Under the pieces are notes generated by a model. That model was not told where the DNA came from. It searched no databases and worked only from the letters and a program-made list of their open reading frames with translations. Below are positions 9,424 to 17,855 of a stretch of DNA of 64,000 nt, piece after piece (the first letter of the stretch is position 1; every line of letters begins with the position of its first letter). The position numbers were made by a program, and so were the translations under genes. Origin of the DNA: Nocardioides sambongensis (GTDB taxonomy: Bacteria > Actinomycetota > Actinomycetes > Propionibacteriales > Nocardioidaceae); assembly GCF_006494815.1 (NCBI RefSeq), contig NZ_CP041091.1, positions 4,370,295 to 4,434,294 on the forward strand. Reading direction: 5' to 3'.

Positions 9424-9960
9424 ATGAGCTCCAGCACCGGCACCCCCGAGCGCACCGTCCCCGAGGGCCCCGCCCAGGTGATCCGGGACCACCTGACCGA
9501 CGCCGGCATCGAGTACGACGAGCCCGGTCCCGGCCTGTTCACCTTCTCCCTCCCGGGCGAGCGGAAGCTGCAGACCCCGGTCCGGCTCGACCTCGGGCCA
9601 CACGCCCTCGGGGTGCACGCCTTCGTCTGCCGCCGCCCCGACGAGGAGCATGAGCGGGTCTACCGCTGGCTGCTCGAGCGGAACCTGAAGATGTACGGCG
9701 TCGCGTTCGCCCTGGATCACCACGGCGACATCTATCTCGATGCCCGGATGCCGCTCTCCTCGGTGAACGCCGAGGACCTCGACCGGCTGCTCGGGTCGGT
9801 GCTCACCTACGCCGACGAGTCGTTCAACGCGATCCTCGAGCTCGGTTTCGCCTCCTCGATCCGCAAGGAGTGGGAGTGGCGGATCGAGCGGGGCGAGTCG
9901 ACCAAGAACCTGGAGGCGTTCCGGGGCTGGCTGGAGCGGGACGAGCCGCCGGCGGGCTGA
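9424..9960 (+). CDS. YbjN domain-containing protein
   Basis: This 178-residue cytosolic protein belongs to the YbjN family, which has a fold related to type III secretion chaperones and no agreed biochemical role. It lies 57 nt after mshA, as does its mycobacterial counterpart (Rv0487 next to mshA). Visible conserved stretches are YRWLLERNLKMYGVAFALD and DIYLDARMPL. No membrane segment or signal peptide is present. In mycobacteria the next genes are gpmA, senX3 and regX3; here those lie about 28 kb away, beyond the pilus locus. Confidence 0.85.
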   Translation: MSSSTGTPERTVPEGPAQVIRDHLTDAGIEYDEPGPGLFTFSLPGERKLQTPVRLDLGPHALGVHAFVCRRPDEEHERVYRWLLERNLKMYGVAFALDHHGDIYLDARMPLSSVNAEDLDRLLGSVLTYADESFNAILELGFASSIRKEWEWRIERGESTKNLEAFRGWLERDEPPAG

Positions 9961-9967
9961 GGCTTTT

Positions 9968-10030
9968 GCGCGCCCCATTCGGATTGGTCGTGAATTCGCC
10001 CGAAACCCGACCAATCCGAATGGGGCGCGC
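9968..10030. repeat. Intergenic palindromic element, copy 1
   Basis: A perfect 23-bp inverted repeat (arms 9968-9990 and 10008-10030, starting GCGCGCCCCATTCGGATTGG) flanks a 17-nt centre containing GAATTCG. It lies between two convergent genes, the YbjN gene and pilD. Two further copies with the same arm core and the same 17-nt centre length occur at 17693-17751 and 27864-27922. Confidence 0.9.
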
Positions 10031-10057
10031 GAAGGCGCCGCACCCGCAGCACCCCGG

Positions 10058-10870
10058 CTACCCCAGCCCGACCAGCCCCAGGTAGCCGTCCGCGATCGCG
10101 GTCCCGGCGAACATGCCGACGGCCGCCCCGGCCAGCATGAACGGCCCGTGCGGCACCTTGGCGCCCCGCCCGGCCCGCCCGGCAGCCATCAGGCCGATCC
10201 CGACCACGGCACCGATCAGGAAGCCCGCGGCGAGGCCGACCAGGGCGCTGCCCACGCCGAGAGCGCCGAGCACCCCGCCGAGCAGCGGCGCCAGGGCGAC
10301 GTCGCCCAGGCCCATCCCGCGGCCGCCGGTGGCCAGCCAGATGCCGCCGTAGACGGCCAGCCAGATGCCGGCCGAGGCCAGCACCGGGAGGAGGGCGACG
10401 TCGCCGCCCCACCACCCCAGGGCCAGCGCCAGCAGGGAAAGTACGGCGGCCACGCCGGTGATCGAGAACGGCAGCCGGCCGTGCTCGAGGTCGATCAGCG
10501 CGAGCGCGACGCCCGCGGCGGCGACGACCAGGCACGCCGCCAGCACGTCGAGCTCGTCGGTGGCGGCCAGGCGCACCGCGACCAGCACGAAGACCAGGCC
10601 GGTGCCGGCCTCGACCAGCGGGTAGCGCACCGAGATCGGCGCGGCGCAGTCGCGGCACCGGCCGCGCAGCAGCAGCCAGGAGAGGACCGGGACGTTGTCG
10701 CGGCCGCGCACCGCGTGCGCGCACTGCGGGCACGACGACCCCGGCCGGACCACGGAGCGGCCGTCGGGCACCCGCGCCACCACCACGTTGAGGAACGAGC
10801 CGATCAGGGTGCCGAGCACCCCCACCAGCCCGATCCACACCATCGGCGCGATCACCGGTACGGCGGTCAC
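10058..10870 (-). CDS. pilD: Prepilin peptidase (A24 family, PilD type)
   Basis: This membrane protease cleaves the leader of type IV prepilins and, in the two-domain form seen here, probably methylates the new N-terminal residue. The 270-residue protein keeps both parts: an N-terminal domain with the zinc pair CPQC and CRDC (residues about 47-75), and a membrane domain with the two catalytic aspartates in LIDLEHGRLP and GMGLGDV. The prepilin substrates with class-III-like leaders are encoded at 21.9-26.9 kb. It is the last gene of the minus-strand pilus arm, and its start overlaps the stop of the preceding gene. Confidence 0.93.
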   Translation of the reverse strand: MTAVPVIAPMVWIGLVGVLGTLIGSFLNVVVARVPDGRSVVRPGSSCPQCAHAVRGRDNVPVLSWLLLRGRCRDCAAPISVRYPLVEAGTGLVFVLVAVRLAATDELDVLAACLVVAAAGVALALIDLEHGRLPFSITGVAAVLSLLALALGWWGGDVALLPVLASAGIWLAVYGGIWLATGGRGMGLGDVALAPLLGGVLGALGVGSALVGLAAGFLIGAVVGIGLMAAGRAGRGAKVPHGPFMLAGAAVGMFAGTAIADGYLGLVGLG

Positions 10871-11814
10871 GGCCCCACCGGGGCGGCCGGGACGAACGCG
10901 AAGTCGAGGGTCTCCCGCTCGTGCGGTGCCGCCAGCCCGCGCAGCCGGCGACGGGTCCGGGCCACGGCGTCGGCCAGCGGCTCGTCGGCGGGGGCGGTCG
11001 GGTCATCGTCGGCGAGCACGGCGGTGGCCAGGTCGAGACGGAGGTCGACGGTGACCAGCCCGGTGTCGCCGTACATCAGTGCGGACTCCAGCAGCAGCGC
11101 CTCGAAGGAGGCGAGGTCGGCCTCCCGCGCGTGGCGGCGGGCCGTGGCCGGGTCCGTGTCGGCCAGGTCCAAGGCGCTGGCCATCCGTTCGGCGGCCCGG
11201 TCCAGCAGCTCGTTGACCCCGACCTGCTCCCGCGTGGGCTGCGCCGGCTCGGCCACCGGCCGGTCGGCCAGGTGCTCCACGGAGGAGAAGACCGCGGTCG
11301 TCTCCTGCTCGGGCACCATCGCGACGGCGACGTCGCGCACCGCGGTCACCGTGGCCCGGTGGCTCGCGGCCTCGACCGACGTCTGCGCGTCGGGCAGCTG
11401 CTCGGCCACCGCGTCCAGCAGCGGCGCCGCCGCGACCAGGTCCGCGGCCCACTGGGCCAGCGCGGCGTCGCCGGCCCGGCCCTGCTCGGCATAGTGCCGC
11501 GAGAGCTCGGCGTAGCCGGTGTGCGCCTCGGCGGTGTCCGTGGCCGGCAGCGGGGGGAGGTCGTGACTCATCGGTTCCTGCTTCTCGTGAGGGGTGGCGG
11601 TCGACGGGGGGAGACCGCCGGCCGGGACGGGCGCCGGAGTGGGGAAGCGGCGCGGTTCGAGCGGTACGTCGACCTCGTGGTCGAGGTCGCCCAGATCGCT
11701 CAAGTCCAGGTCGCGCCGGCGCGAGCGCACCCGCAGCAGGCCGACCAGCACCAGCAGCAGCACGGCTGCGGCGATGCCGCCGGCGACCGTCGGGGAGACC
11801 GGCAGGCCGGTCAT
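10867..11814 (-). CDS. Single-pass membrane protein of the pilus operon, function unknown
   Basis: This 315-residue protein has one membrane helix at residues about 10-28 (GGIAAAVLLLVLVGLLRV), then a basic patch, a proline-rich linker to about residue 85, and a largely helical, acidic cytosolic or periplasmic domain. I do not recognise a named family. Its start overlaps the stop of pilO (ATGA) and its stop overlaps the start of pilD, so it is co-translated with the pilus alignment proteins. By position it could take the place of PilP, but no PilP-like beta-sandwich or lipobox is visible. An internal ATG at the sequence MSHDLPPLP is a less likely alternative start. Confidence 0.75.
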   Translation of the reverse strand: MTGLPVSPTVAGGIAAAVLLLVLVGLLRVRSRRRDLDLSDLGDLDHEVDVPLEPRRFPTPAPVPAGGLPPSTATPHEKQEPMSHDLPPLPATDTAEAHTGYAELSRHYAEQGRAGDAALAQWAADLVAAAPLLDAVAEQLPDAQTSVEAASHRATVTAVRDVAVAMVPEQETTAVFSSVEHLADRPVAEPAQPTREQVGVNELLDRAAERMASALDLADTDPATARRHAREADLASFEALLLESALMYGDTGLVTVDLRLDLATAVLADDDPTAPADEPLADAVARTRRRLRGLAAPHERETLDFAFVPAAPVGP

Positions 11815-12458
11815 CCTTCGCCCTCCGGCTCGTAGGCCAGCGGCGCGGCGACGAAGGTGCGCCCGGTCAGGGTGACCGTCTGCCCGCCGGTGGCGCCGTC
11901 GTCGACGCCGAGGGTGCTCACCACGAAGGAGCGGTCGAGCTGCTCCAGGTTGGCCAGCAGGCTCTGGATCTGATCGAACGTGCCCTCGGCGGTGACCGAC
12001 ACGGTCTGCTCGGCGATCTCCCCGGCGGCGGTCTCGCCGGTCTCGCCGGTCTCGCCCTCGGCGGTCACGGCGTCGGCGGCGAGCGGCTGGCCGTCCGGGC
12101 CGAGCAGCACCGGCGCCGACGGGCTCAGCACGGTCAGCTGGTCGCTGCCGATACCGGCGTCCTGGGCGGCGGCGTTGACCGCGGCGAAGAAGCCGGGCTG
12201 GTCGGCGGTCGGCGGGAACAGGGCGGCCATCTCGTCGGCGATCGCCTGGTAGCGCGGCAGCTGGTCCTGCTGCTGCTTGAGGCCGTTGACCTGGCTGGTC
12301 ATCAGCCGGTTGCGGTCCTGGGCGGCGGAGACCTCGTCGTGCGCCTCGGAGGTGTCGCCGAGGACGGGACTGATCAGCAGCAGCCACCCCGCAAGGAGCA
12401 GCACGATCAGCGCCCCGAAGCCGAGGACGAGGGTGCCGTTGATGGAGCGGAGGTTCAC
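11811..12458 (-). CDS. pilO: PilO-like type IV pilus inner-membrane protein
   Basis: This 215-residue protein fits PilO, which pairs with PilN in the periplasmic (here extracytoplasmic) alignment complex of the pilus machine. A short cytosolic N-terminus is followed by one membrane helix (residues about 9-30), a coiled-coil stretch (about 38-75) with YQAIADEMAALFPP, and a C-terminal ferredoxin-like domain with the typical QIQSLLANLEQLDRSFVVS. The start overlaps the stop of pilN (ATGA). Identification rests on architecture and gene order rather than on strong residue motifs. Confidence 0.85.
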   Translation of the reverse strand: MNLRSINGTLVLGFGALIVLLLAGWLLLISPVLGDTSEAHDEVSAAQDRNRLMTSQVNGLKQQQDQLPRYQAIADEMAALFPPTADQPGFFAAVNAAAQDAGIGSDQLTVLSPSAPVLLGPDGQPLAADAVTAEGETGETGETAAGEIAEQTVSVTAEGTFDQIQSLLANLEQLDRSFVVSTLGVDDGATGGQTVTLTGRTFVAAPLAYEPEGEG

Positions 12459-13294
12459 TGTCGGGTCCCCTCGATCAGCTTGCCGCCCAGCCTGTCGTAG
12501 CGCTGGCTGAACACCTCGGGGGACAGCCCCACCGAGCCGGAGAAGGAGACGTCGTCGGCCTCGCCGACGGTGGTGGTGTCCACGAACGGCTCCACGAAGC
12601 GGGTGTCCTGGCCGAGCGCGATCACCAGGTCGCCGACCACGTCGCGGGAGGTCGCCGTGCCCTCCAGGGTGAGGCAGCCGACGACGGTCTGGGTGCCGAA
12701 CGGGTCGGGCCCGGGGCAGGTGCTGCCGACCAGGCCGCGGGTGGCGTCGGTGTCGGCGCCCTCGCCCGCCGGTGCCGCGCCGGCGGCGGGGTCCGTCTCA
12801 CCGCCGGTGGTGCTCACCAGGTCCACCGAGAGCGAGGTGACGGTGGCGCCGTACGGCGTGGCGGCCTCGAGCGCCGCCAGCACCTCGGAGAAGGCGACGT
12901 CGTCGTAGGCGGCCTCCTGGACGCTGCCGACACGGCGGGTGACGCCCTGGACGTAGGTGTTGATCGGGGCCAGCCGCTCGAGCTGGTCGGAGAGTCCGGC
13001 GGCGACGGCCTCCTCGCCGCGCACCTCCTCCTGCGCCTGGTGCAGGTTGAACCGCAGCCCGGTCCACAGCAGGCCGACCACCACCGCGGTGACGATGAAG
13101 GCGATCACGAACCGGCCGCGCAGCTGGTGGACCCGCAGCTCCTCGAAGACCCACGGGGAGAGCAGGTTGACCCCGGCGGTGCCGGGCTGGACCTCGTTGG
13201 TCGCCCCGCGCTGGGAGTGCCGTCCGTCGGTCGCCGCGGCCGCGTCCTTGTCCGCCTTGCCGCGCTTGCCCTTCGCGGACCTCCTGAGTTGCAC
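12455..13294 (-). CDS. pilN: PilN-like protein, 3' copy restarting at the IS end (N-terminus replaced)
   Basis: This frame holds nearly all of pilN: one membrane helix (GRFVIAFIVTAVVVGLLW), a coiled region and an extracytoplasmic domain, 279 residues in total. The original gene began at 15197, but an IS1634-family element entered it and duplicated about 140 bp of it. The open frame now begins at a GTG inside the IS terminal repeat (13294), which supplies Met-Gln-Leu-Arg in place of the first 37 native residues, a Lys/Pro-rich cytosolic tail. That GTG lies only 4 nt after the transposase stop codon (13299-13301), so it could be translated by reinitiation. Loss of the tail may remove the PilM-binding N-terminal motif, so function is uncertain. 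The stop overlaps the pilO start. Confidence 0.82.
   Translation of the reverse strand: MQLRRSAKGKRGKADKDAAAATDGRHSQRGATNEVQPGTAGVNLLSPWVFEELRVHQLRGRFVIAFIVTAVVVGLLWTGLRFNLHQAQEEVRGEEAVAAGLSDQLERLAPINTYVQGVTRRVGSVQEAAYDDVAFSEVLAALEAATPYGATVTSLSVDLVSTTGGETDPAAGAAPAGEGADTDATRGLVGSTCPGPDPFGTQTVVGCLTLEGTATSRDVVGDLVIALGQDTRFVEPFVDTTTVGEADDVSFSGSVGLSPEVFSQRYDRLGGKLIEGTRQ
13143..13282. repeat. Long direct repeat flanking the IS element, left copy
   Basis: These 140 bp are identical to 14947-15086 (one further base is ambiguous). They are the target duplication made on insertion of the element into pilN. Members of the IS1634 family, such as IS1549, are known for unusually long and variable duplications. 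Confidence 0.93.
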
Positions 13295-14946
13295 AGACTT
13301 AGTGGGTCACGCGGTCGATGAGTTCTTGGGCCTCGGGCGGGATCTGTGGTTGGGCGGCGATCGACTGGCCGGCGACGCTGACTGTGATCTCCTGCAGCGG
13401 GCGCAGGGTCTGGACGAGCTTCTTGATGCTGACGCCGCTGCGTTGCTGGAGGTAGCGCGCGACGGCGAGCGCGGCGAACACGATGGTGAGGTGGGCTTCG
13501 ATCGATTCGCGCTTGTGGTGGAACATCGGCCGGGCGCGTAGGTCGGTCTTGGACATCCGGAACGACTGCTCAACGCGCCACAGGTCGTGGTAGCTGCCGA
13601 TGACCTCGTCGGGGTCCATCACGCCTGCGGGGATGTTGGTGACGTAGCCCTTCAGCCCGACCAGCCGACGTGCCCGCGTCAAGGACGCCTCATCGAGTGT
13701 CTTGGTGCCGTTGGTGGTCTTGACGAACCGCGGTGTCCGGGCGGTCTTCTCGCCCGCGATGACTTCCTTGGCGCGGTTCTCCTGCAGGGTCAGCGTCTTG
13801 CCGTCACGGGCGGCGCGTTTGGCCGAGTAGGCCCACACCGCCCGCCAGGATCCCGGGTGCTGTTCCGGGTCCCAGACCGGCTCGCGCTTCTTCTTCGTGT
13901 CGTTCTCGATGCTGCGTCGGTTCTTCGGGGTGATCGTGTCGATGAGTTGCCCGTCGCTGAGGGCGTCGCCGTGCCAGCGGAAGTGGGACTCCAGATCGAC
14001 CGGCGCCTTGGTCACCCGGGAGCCGACGATGAACCGCAGACCGGCTTGGTCGAGTTCGCGCAGGTTGGTCGCGGACAGCATCCCGGCATCAGCGACGACA
14101 GCCATGTCGCTCACGCCGTGGCGCTTCTGGAAGGCCTTGATGATCGGGATCATCGTGAGCGTCTCGGCCTTGTTGCCCTCGAAACAGCCGATCTCGAGCG
14201 GGAAACCGCGCCGGTCGACCAGGAGCCCGACGACGACCTGGGGATCGACACGGCGTTCTTTGGAGTAGCCGACCTTCCTGAGGTCGTCTTCCTTCTCGGC
14301 CTCGAAGTACAGCGTCGTCACGTCATAGAGACACAGCGACACGTCACCCCACGCGGTGGCATCGCGGAAGCAGGCGGCCGCGATCTGGTCGCGGTAGCCG
14401 CGCTGTCCGGCACGGCGCAGGGTGGCGCTGAAGGTGTTGCGGTGCGCAGGCGTGAGGCCGAGCTCGCTCAGCACCCGCCCGGCATCCAGCATCGACGTCG
14501 GCTCGACGATCCGGGCCAGCACGAGCTGGAAGAACGCCTCGTCGTTGATCACACCGAACCCCAATGTCTGCCACGCCGACTCGATGACCGCGACCAGCAG
14601 CCGCGAGGCCTTGGCCTGCACGATCGTGGCGCGCGGATCCTGCTCGGGCTCCAGTCCGAGGTCGAGAACGCCTTGGCCTTCCTCGATCTTGCGGCGCCCG
14701 ACCTGCATCAACGCCGCGAGCTCGGCTTCGGTGTGCGCGGAACCCAAATGCTCGATGACGACGTCGCGTCGATGTTCCCGGCGGGCGATCTGCACGGCCG
14801 TCGCGCCCGAGGCCGTCTTCACCTTCCGCAGGAACACCACCCCGGAAACGTAGCCGCTTAGTGTGTCACCACCGACACCCGCACCGGCCCTGACCAGCGC
14901 AAACGCTGAGCCGGCCCAGAATCACGCCCGACCTGTGCAAGTCAGG
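13283..14946 (-). mobile_element. IS1634-family insertion sequence in pilN
   Basis: The element is 1,664 bp. Its ends are imperfect inverted repeats: CCTGAGTTGCACAG reading inward from 13283 and CCTGACTTGCACAG reading inward from 14946. It carries one transposase gene on the minus strand and is flanked by a perfect direct repeat of about 140 bp, taken from the interrupted pilN gene. The intact transposase and identical flanks indicate a recent insertion. Confidence 0.93.
13299..14840 (-). CDS. IS1634-family (DDE) transposase
   Basis: This 513-residue enzyme catalyses movement of the surrounding element. It has a helical N-terminal DNA-binding part, then the DDE core: a first aspartate in CLYDVTTLYFE, a second in VVADAGMLS, and the glutamate in the Y-R-E-K-like motif YHDLWRVEQSFRMSKTDL. 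Length and motifs match complete IS1634/IS1549-type transposases, and no disruption is seen. The GTG at 14840 is used as the start; a strong ribosome site is not evident. It is oriented with the pilM-pilN-pilO-pilD operon, so its promoter could drive the downstream pil genes. Confidence 0.93.
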   Translation of the reverse strand: MVFLRKVKTASGATAVQIARREHRRDVVIEHLGSAHTEAELAALMQVGRRKIEEGQGVLDLGLEPEQDPRATIVQAKASRLLVAVIESAWQTLGFGVINDEAFFQLVLARIVEPTSMLDAGRVLSELGLTPAHRNTFSATLRRAGQRGYRDQIAAACFRDATAWGDVSLCLYDVTTLYFEAEKEDDLRKVGYSKERRVDPQVVVGLLVDRRGFPLEIGCFEGNKAETLTMIPIIKAFQKRHGVSDMAVVADAGMLSATNLRELDQAGLRFIVGSRVTKAPVDLESHFRWHGDALSDGQLIDTITPKNRRSIENDTKKKREPVWDPEQHPGSWRAVWAYSAKRAARDGKTLTLQENRAKEVIAGEKTARTPRFVKTTNGTKTLDEASLTRARRLVGLKGYVTNIPAGVMDPDEVIGSYHDLWRVEQSFRMSKTDLRARPMFHHKRESIEAHLTIVFAALAVARYLQQRSGVSIKKLVQTLRPLQEITVSVAGQSIAAQPQIPPEAQELIDRVTH

Positions 14947-15197
14947 TCGAAGACCCACGGGGAGAGCAGGTTGACCCCGGCGGTGCCGGGCTGGACCTCG
15001 TTGGTCGCCCCGCGCTGGGAGTGCCGTCCGTCGGTCGCCGCGGCCGCGTCCTTGTCCGCCTTGCCGCGCTTGCCCTTCGCGGACCTCGGGGCCTTCGGCG
15101 GCTTGGGTGCCTTGCCCGGCTTGCCGGCCTTGCGCTGCTTGTGGCCCTCGTGCGGCCGCTGACCGTCGCCGGTCCGGGGTGGGGTCGTGGTGCTCAT
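14922..15197 (-). pseudogene. pilN: PilN 5' fragment, cut by the IS element
   Basis: This is the native start of pilN: 83 residues of PilN, followed by eight residues read from the IS end before a stop. It contains the Lys/Pro-rich cytosolic tail and the segment GVNLLSPWVF, close to the PilM-binding motif expected at the PilN N-terminus, but no membrane helix. Its ATG at 15197 overlaps the pilM stop (ATGA). Joining it to the 3' copy at the duplicated segment restores one continuous frame of about 312 residues. Confidence 0.9.
14947..15086. repeat. Long direct repeat flanking the IS element, right copy
   Basis: This is the second, identical copy of the 140-bp target duplication; see 13143-13282. 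Confidence 0.93.
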
Positions 15198-16324
15198 GCC
15201 GGTCCCGCCAGGGCCAGGCCGATCGGCACCATCATGGTCGGGTCCTCCGCCATCGGGTCAGCCTCCTTGCGCCGGGGCACCAGCCCGGGGAGCACGTCGT
15301 GGGGGTCGAAGCGTCGGGTGGGCAGGCCCAGGGTGCGCTGGACCAGCTCCGGGAAGCCGGTCAGCCGCGCGCCGCCACCGGTGACCAGCAGCCGTTCGGG
15401 GAGATGCTCGTGGTCCGAGCTGCTGTGGAAGTCCAGCGTCGCCTTGATCTCGGCGACCAGCTGCCGGGCGCCCTCGAGCACCAGCTGCCCGGTCTCCTCG
15501 GCCGGGGAGAGCCGCTGGCCCGGGGCGGTCGGGTCGATCAGCGTGGTGCCGGGCGCGGTCGCCGCGGGCGCGAGCACCACGCTCGGCAGCGCGGCGGTGT
15601 GCTTGAGCGCCTCGGCCTCCGGCCAGCCGATGCTGAGCCGCTCGACCAGCGACTGGGTCAGCAGCGATCCGCCGACCCCGGCGACCACCCGCACGAAGTG
15701 GGGACGTCCGGCGGTGTGCACGGCGACCGCGATCTTGTCGGCCCCCACGTCGACGATCGCCTCGGTGCCGGCGGTCGCGGAGACGGCGCGGGCCGCCGCG
15801 CGGACCAGCCCGAAGGCGGACAGGTCGGCCACCTGCGGGCGCAGCCCGGCGGCCTGCACGCAGCGGACCATCTCGTCGACGGCGCCGCGGGCGGTGGCCA
15901 CCAGCAGGATCCGGACGTAGCGGCGCGGCGCGCCGGTGTCGGGGTCGGCCCGCTCGAAGTCCTCGAGCGCGACGTGATCGATGTTCGCGTCGTCCACGGA
16001 GACCGGCAGCAGGTCGGCGACCTGGTAGCGCAGCGCCTTCTTCAGGTCGGCGGGCGGCATCCAGTCGAGCTCGAGCTGGCGGACCAGGACCGAGCCGCTG
16101 CCGACACCGAGACACACGTCCTTGTCCCGCATCCGCTGCTCCTGCCACAGCGTCCGGATCGCCTCGGTCACCACGCGCGGGTTGCGCACGGTGCCGGCCT
16201 CGACCGCGCCCCGCGGCAGCGCGACCGCGCCGGCCCTGACCAGCTTCGGCGTACGTCCGCCGGACAGCGTGACCGCCCGGACCGCCGAGCTGCCTATGTC
16301 CAGTCCCACCAGCGTCTTCGCCAT
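15194..16324 (-). CDS. pilM: PilM-like actin-fold ATPase of the type IV pilus
   Basis: PilM is the cytosolic actin-like protein that binds the N-terminal tail of PilN and links the pilus motor to the alignment complex. The 376-residue protein opens with LVGLDIGSSAVRAVTL, the phosphate-1 motif of the actin fold. EAIVDVGADKIAVAVH near the middle is the second phosphate motif, and LLVTGGGARLTGFPELV near the end is the adenosine motif. An AAGGA ribosome site lies 8 nt before ATG 16324; a longer frame exists upstream but lacks this. The stop overlaps the native pilN start. It is transcribed divergently from the first pilT-like gene. Confidence 0.92.
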   Translation of the reverse strand: MAKTLVGLDIGSSAVRAVTLSGGRTPKLVRAGAVALPRGAVEAGTVRNPRVVTEAIRTLWQEQRMRDKDVCLGVGSGSVLVRQLELDWMPPADLKKALRYQVADLLPVSVDDANIDHVALEDFERADPDTGAPRRYVRILLVATARGAVDEMVRCVQAAGLRPQVADLSAFGLVRAAARAVSATAGTEAIVDVGADKIAVAVHTAGRPHFVRVVAGVGGSLLTQSLVERLSIGWPEAEALKHTAALPSVVLAPAATAPGTTLIDPTAPGQRLSPAEETGQLVLEGARQLVAEIKATLDFHSSSDHEHLPERLLVTGGGARLTGFPELVQRTLGLPTRRFDPHDVLPGLVPRRKEADPMAEDPTMMVPIGLALAGPA

Positions 16325-16550
16325 TCTCGTCCTTCCGCGTGCGCTGCCGGGCCGGCCGTGACGGCCCGGTCTCACCGTGAATCCGTCAGGCCTATCGGCA
16401 GGGTCGGCGACGGGTTGAACGGAAGTGTGGATTCGCGGTTCCGCTCAGGTCCCTCCGTGCTCTGCCGATGGCCCGAGCGAGAACCCCCGTGCTCCCGGCC
16501 ACCCTTCGGTCGCGGTCCGGCACGGGTCCATCGAAGGGAAATGCAGCACG

Positions 16551-17669
16551 ATGAGTTCAGTCCCGGGTCCGTTGCTGACCCTGCTCGACGCGGTCGTCCG
16601 GCACGGCGCGTCCGACCTCCACCTGCGTCCCGACGTGACCCCCAAGGTCCGCCTCTCCGGGACCCTGCGCCCGGTCGGGGAGCGGGCCTACAGCGCGCAG
16701 GAGGTGGAGGAGCTGATCCGCGCCACGATGAACGCGGAGACCCTGGCCACCTTCGAGGAGCGGTTCGAGGCGGACTACGCCATCTCCGTCCCCGGCCTGG
16801 GCCGGTTCCGGGTCAACGCGTTCCGCACGGTGGGCGACGCCGGCTGCGTGATGCGCAAGGTCAGCGACGAGCCGGCCACCCTGGAACAGCTCGGCTTCCC
16901 CGAGGTCTTCGGCACGCTGGCACTGCGTCCGCGCGGGCTGGTGCTGGTCACCGGGCCGACCGGCTCCGGCAAGACCACCACGCTGGCCGGGATGATCGAC
17001 CTGGTCAACGAGAGCCTGCCGGTGCACGTGCTGACGCTGGAGGACCCGATCGAGATCATGCACCGCAGCAAGCGGGCCACCGTCACCCAGCGCGAGCTCG
17101 GCAGCGACACCCGCACCTGGGACTCGGCGCTGCGTGCGGCGATGCGTCAGGACCCCGACGTGATCCTGATCGGCGAGCTGCGCGACGCCGACACGGTCCG
17201 CTCGGCGCTGTCGGCGGCCGAGACCGGCCACGCGGTCTTCGCCTCGATGCACACCACCGACACCCGGGAGACGGTGCTGCGGCTGATCGACTTCTTCCCG
17301 CCGCACGAGCAGGCCCGCGTCCGCGCGGCTCTGTCCACCACGCTGGAGGGCGTCGTCTGCCAGCGTCTGGTACGCCGCGCCGACGGTCGCGGCCGCATCT
17401 GCGTCACCGAGGTCGCGGTCCGCGACGCCCGGCTGGCGGACGCCATCGCGGACCCGGACAAGACCTCGACCATCCCCGACATCGTCGCCGACGGTGAGTA
17501 CTCCGGGATGCACACCTTCGACCAGCACCTGCACCAGCTGGTGATGTCCGGTGCGGTGGAGATGGCCGAGGCGCTGGCCGCGGCCAGCAACCCGCACGAC
17601 TTCACGGTGATGCTGCGGCGGGCGGGCTGGCAGCCGGCGGAGAAGGGCTGGCCGGTGGCTGCTCGCTGA
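16551..17669 (+). CDS. PilT/PilU-like type IV pilus ATPase (first copy)
   Basis: This 372-residue hexameric-type ATPase starts the plus-strand pilus arm. It has the N-terminal PAS-like domain (SDLHLRPD), Walker A GPTGSGKTTTL, the Asp box LTLEDPIE, Walker B DVILIGELRD and the His box (ETGHAVFASMHTTD). The C-terminal retraction motif of true PilT (AIRNLIRE) is poorly kept here (DARLADAIADPDK), which points to a PilU-like accessory retraction role. ATG 16551 is chosen because GAAGGGA precedes it and the domain begins directly after. It lies divergent to pilM with a 226-nt gap that should hold both promoters. Confidence 0.9.
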   Translation: MSSVPGPLLTLLDAVVRHGASDLHLRPDVTPKVRLSGTLRPVGERAYSAQEVEELIRATMNAETLATFEERFEADYAISVPGLGRFRVNAFRTVGDAGCVMRKVSDEPATLEQLGFPEVFGTLALRPRGLVLVTGPTGSGKTTTLAGMIDLVNESLPVHVLTLEDPIEIMHRSKRATVTQRELGSDTRTWDSALRAAMRQDPDVILIGELRDADTVRSALSAAETGHAVFASMHTTDTRETVLRLIDFFPPHEQARVRAALSTTLEGVVCQRLVRRADGRGRICVTEVAVRDARLADAIADPDKTSTIPDIVADGEYSGMHTFDQHLHQLVMSGAVEMAEALAAASNPHDFTVMLRRAGWQPAEKGWPVAAR

Positions 17670-17692
17670 GCGCGGTGGTCGCGGTGTGGACC

Positions 17693-17751
17693 GCGCCCCA
17701 TTCGGATGGGCTCGGTTCTCGCCGAATTCTGAGCCGATCCGAATGGGGCGC
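17693..17751. repeat. Intergenic palindromic element, copy 2
   Basis: Arms 17693-17713 and 17731-17751 (21 nt, one mismatch) flank a 17-nt centre. The arms share GCGCCCCATTCGGAT with copy 1. The reverse complement of the centre shares GAATTCG and the ending ACC with copy 1, so this copy is inverted relative to it. It sits between two co-directional pilus ATPase genes. Confidence 0.9.
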
Positions 17752-17855
17752 CGCGGGTTTTCGATCCCGATGCCTCGGAGCCCTCAACTCCGGCCCCGGG
17801 ATGCCGACAGATCCGGTGTCGGAGAAACGTCGGCGTCTCGGGGGAGGTGGGGACC

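Noticed and set aside
9968-10030. A simple rho-independent terminator
   Set aside because: The 17-nt centre is too long and too conserved between copies, one copy lies between co-directional genes, and there is no U-tract. Terminator activity remains possible as a side role.
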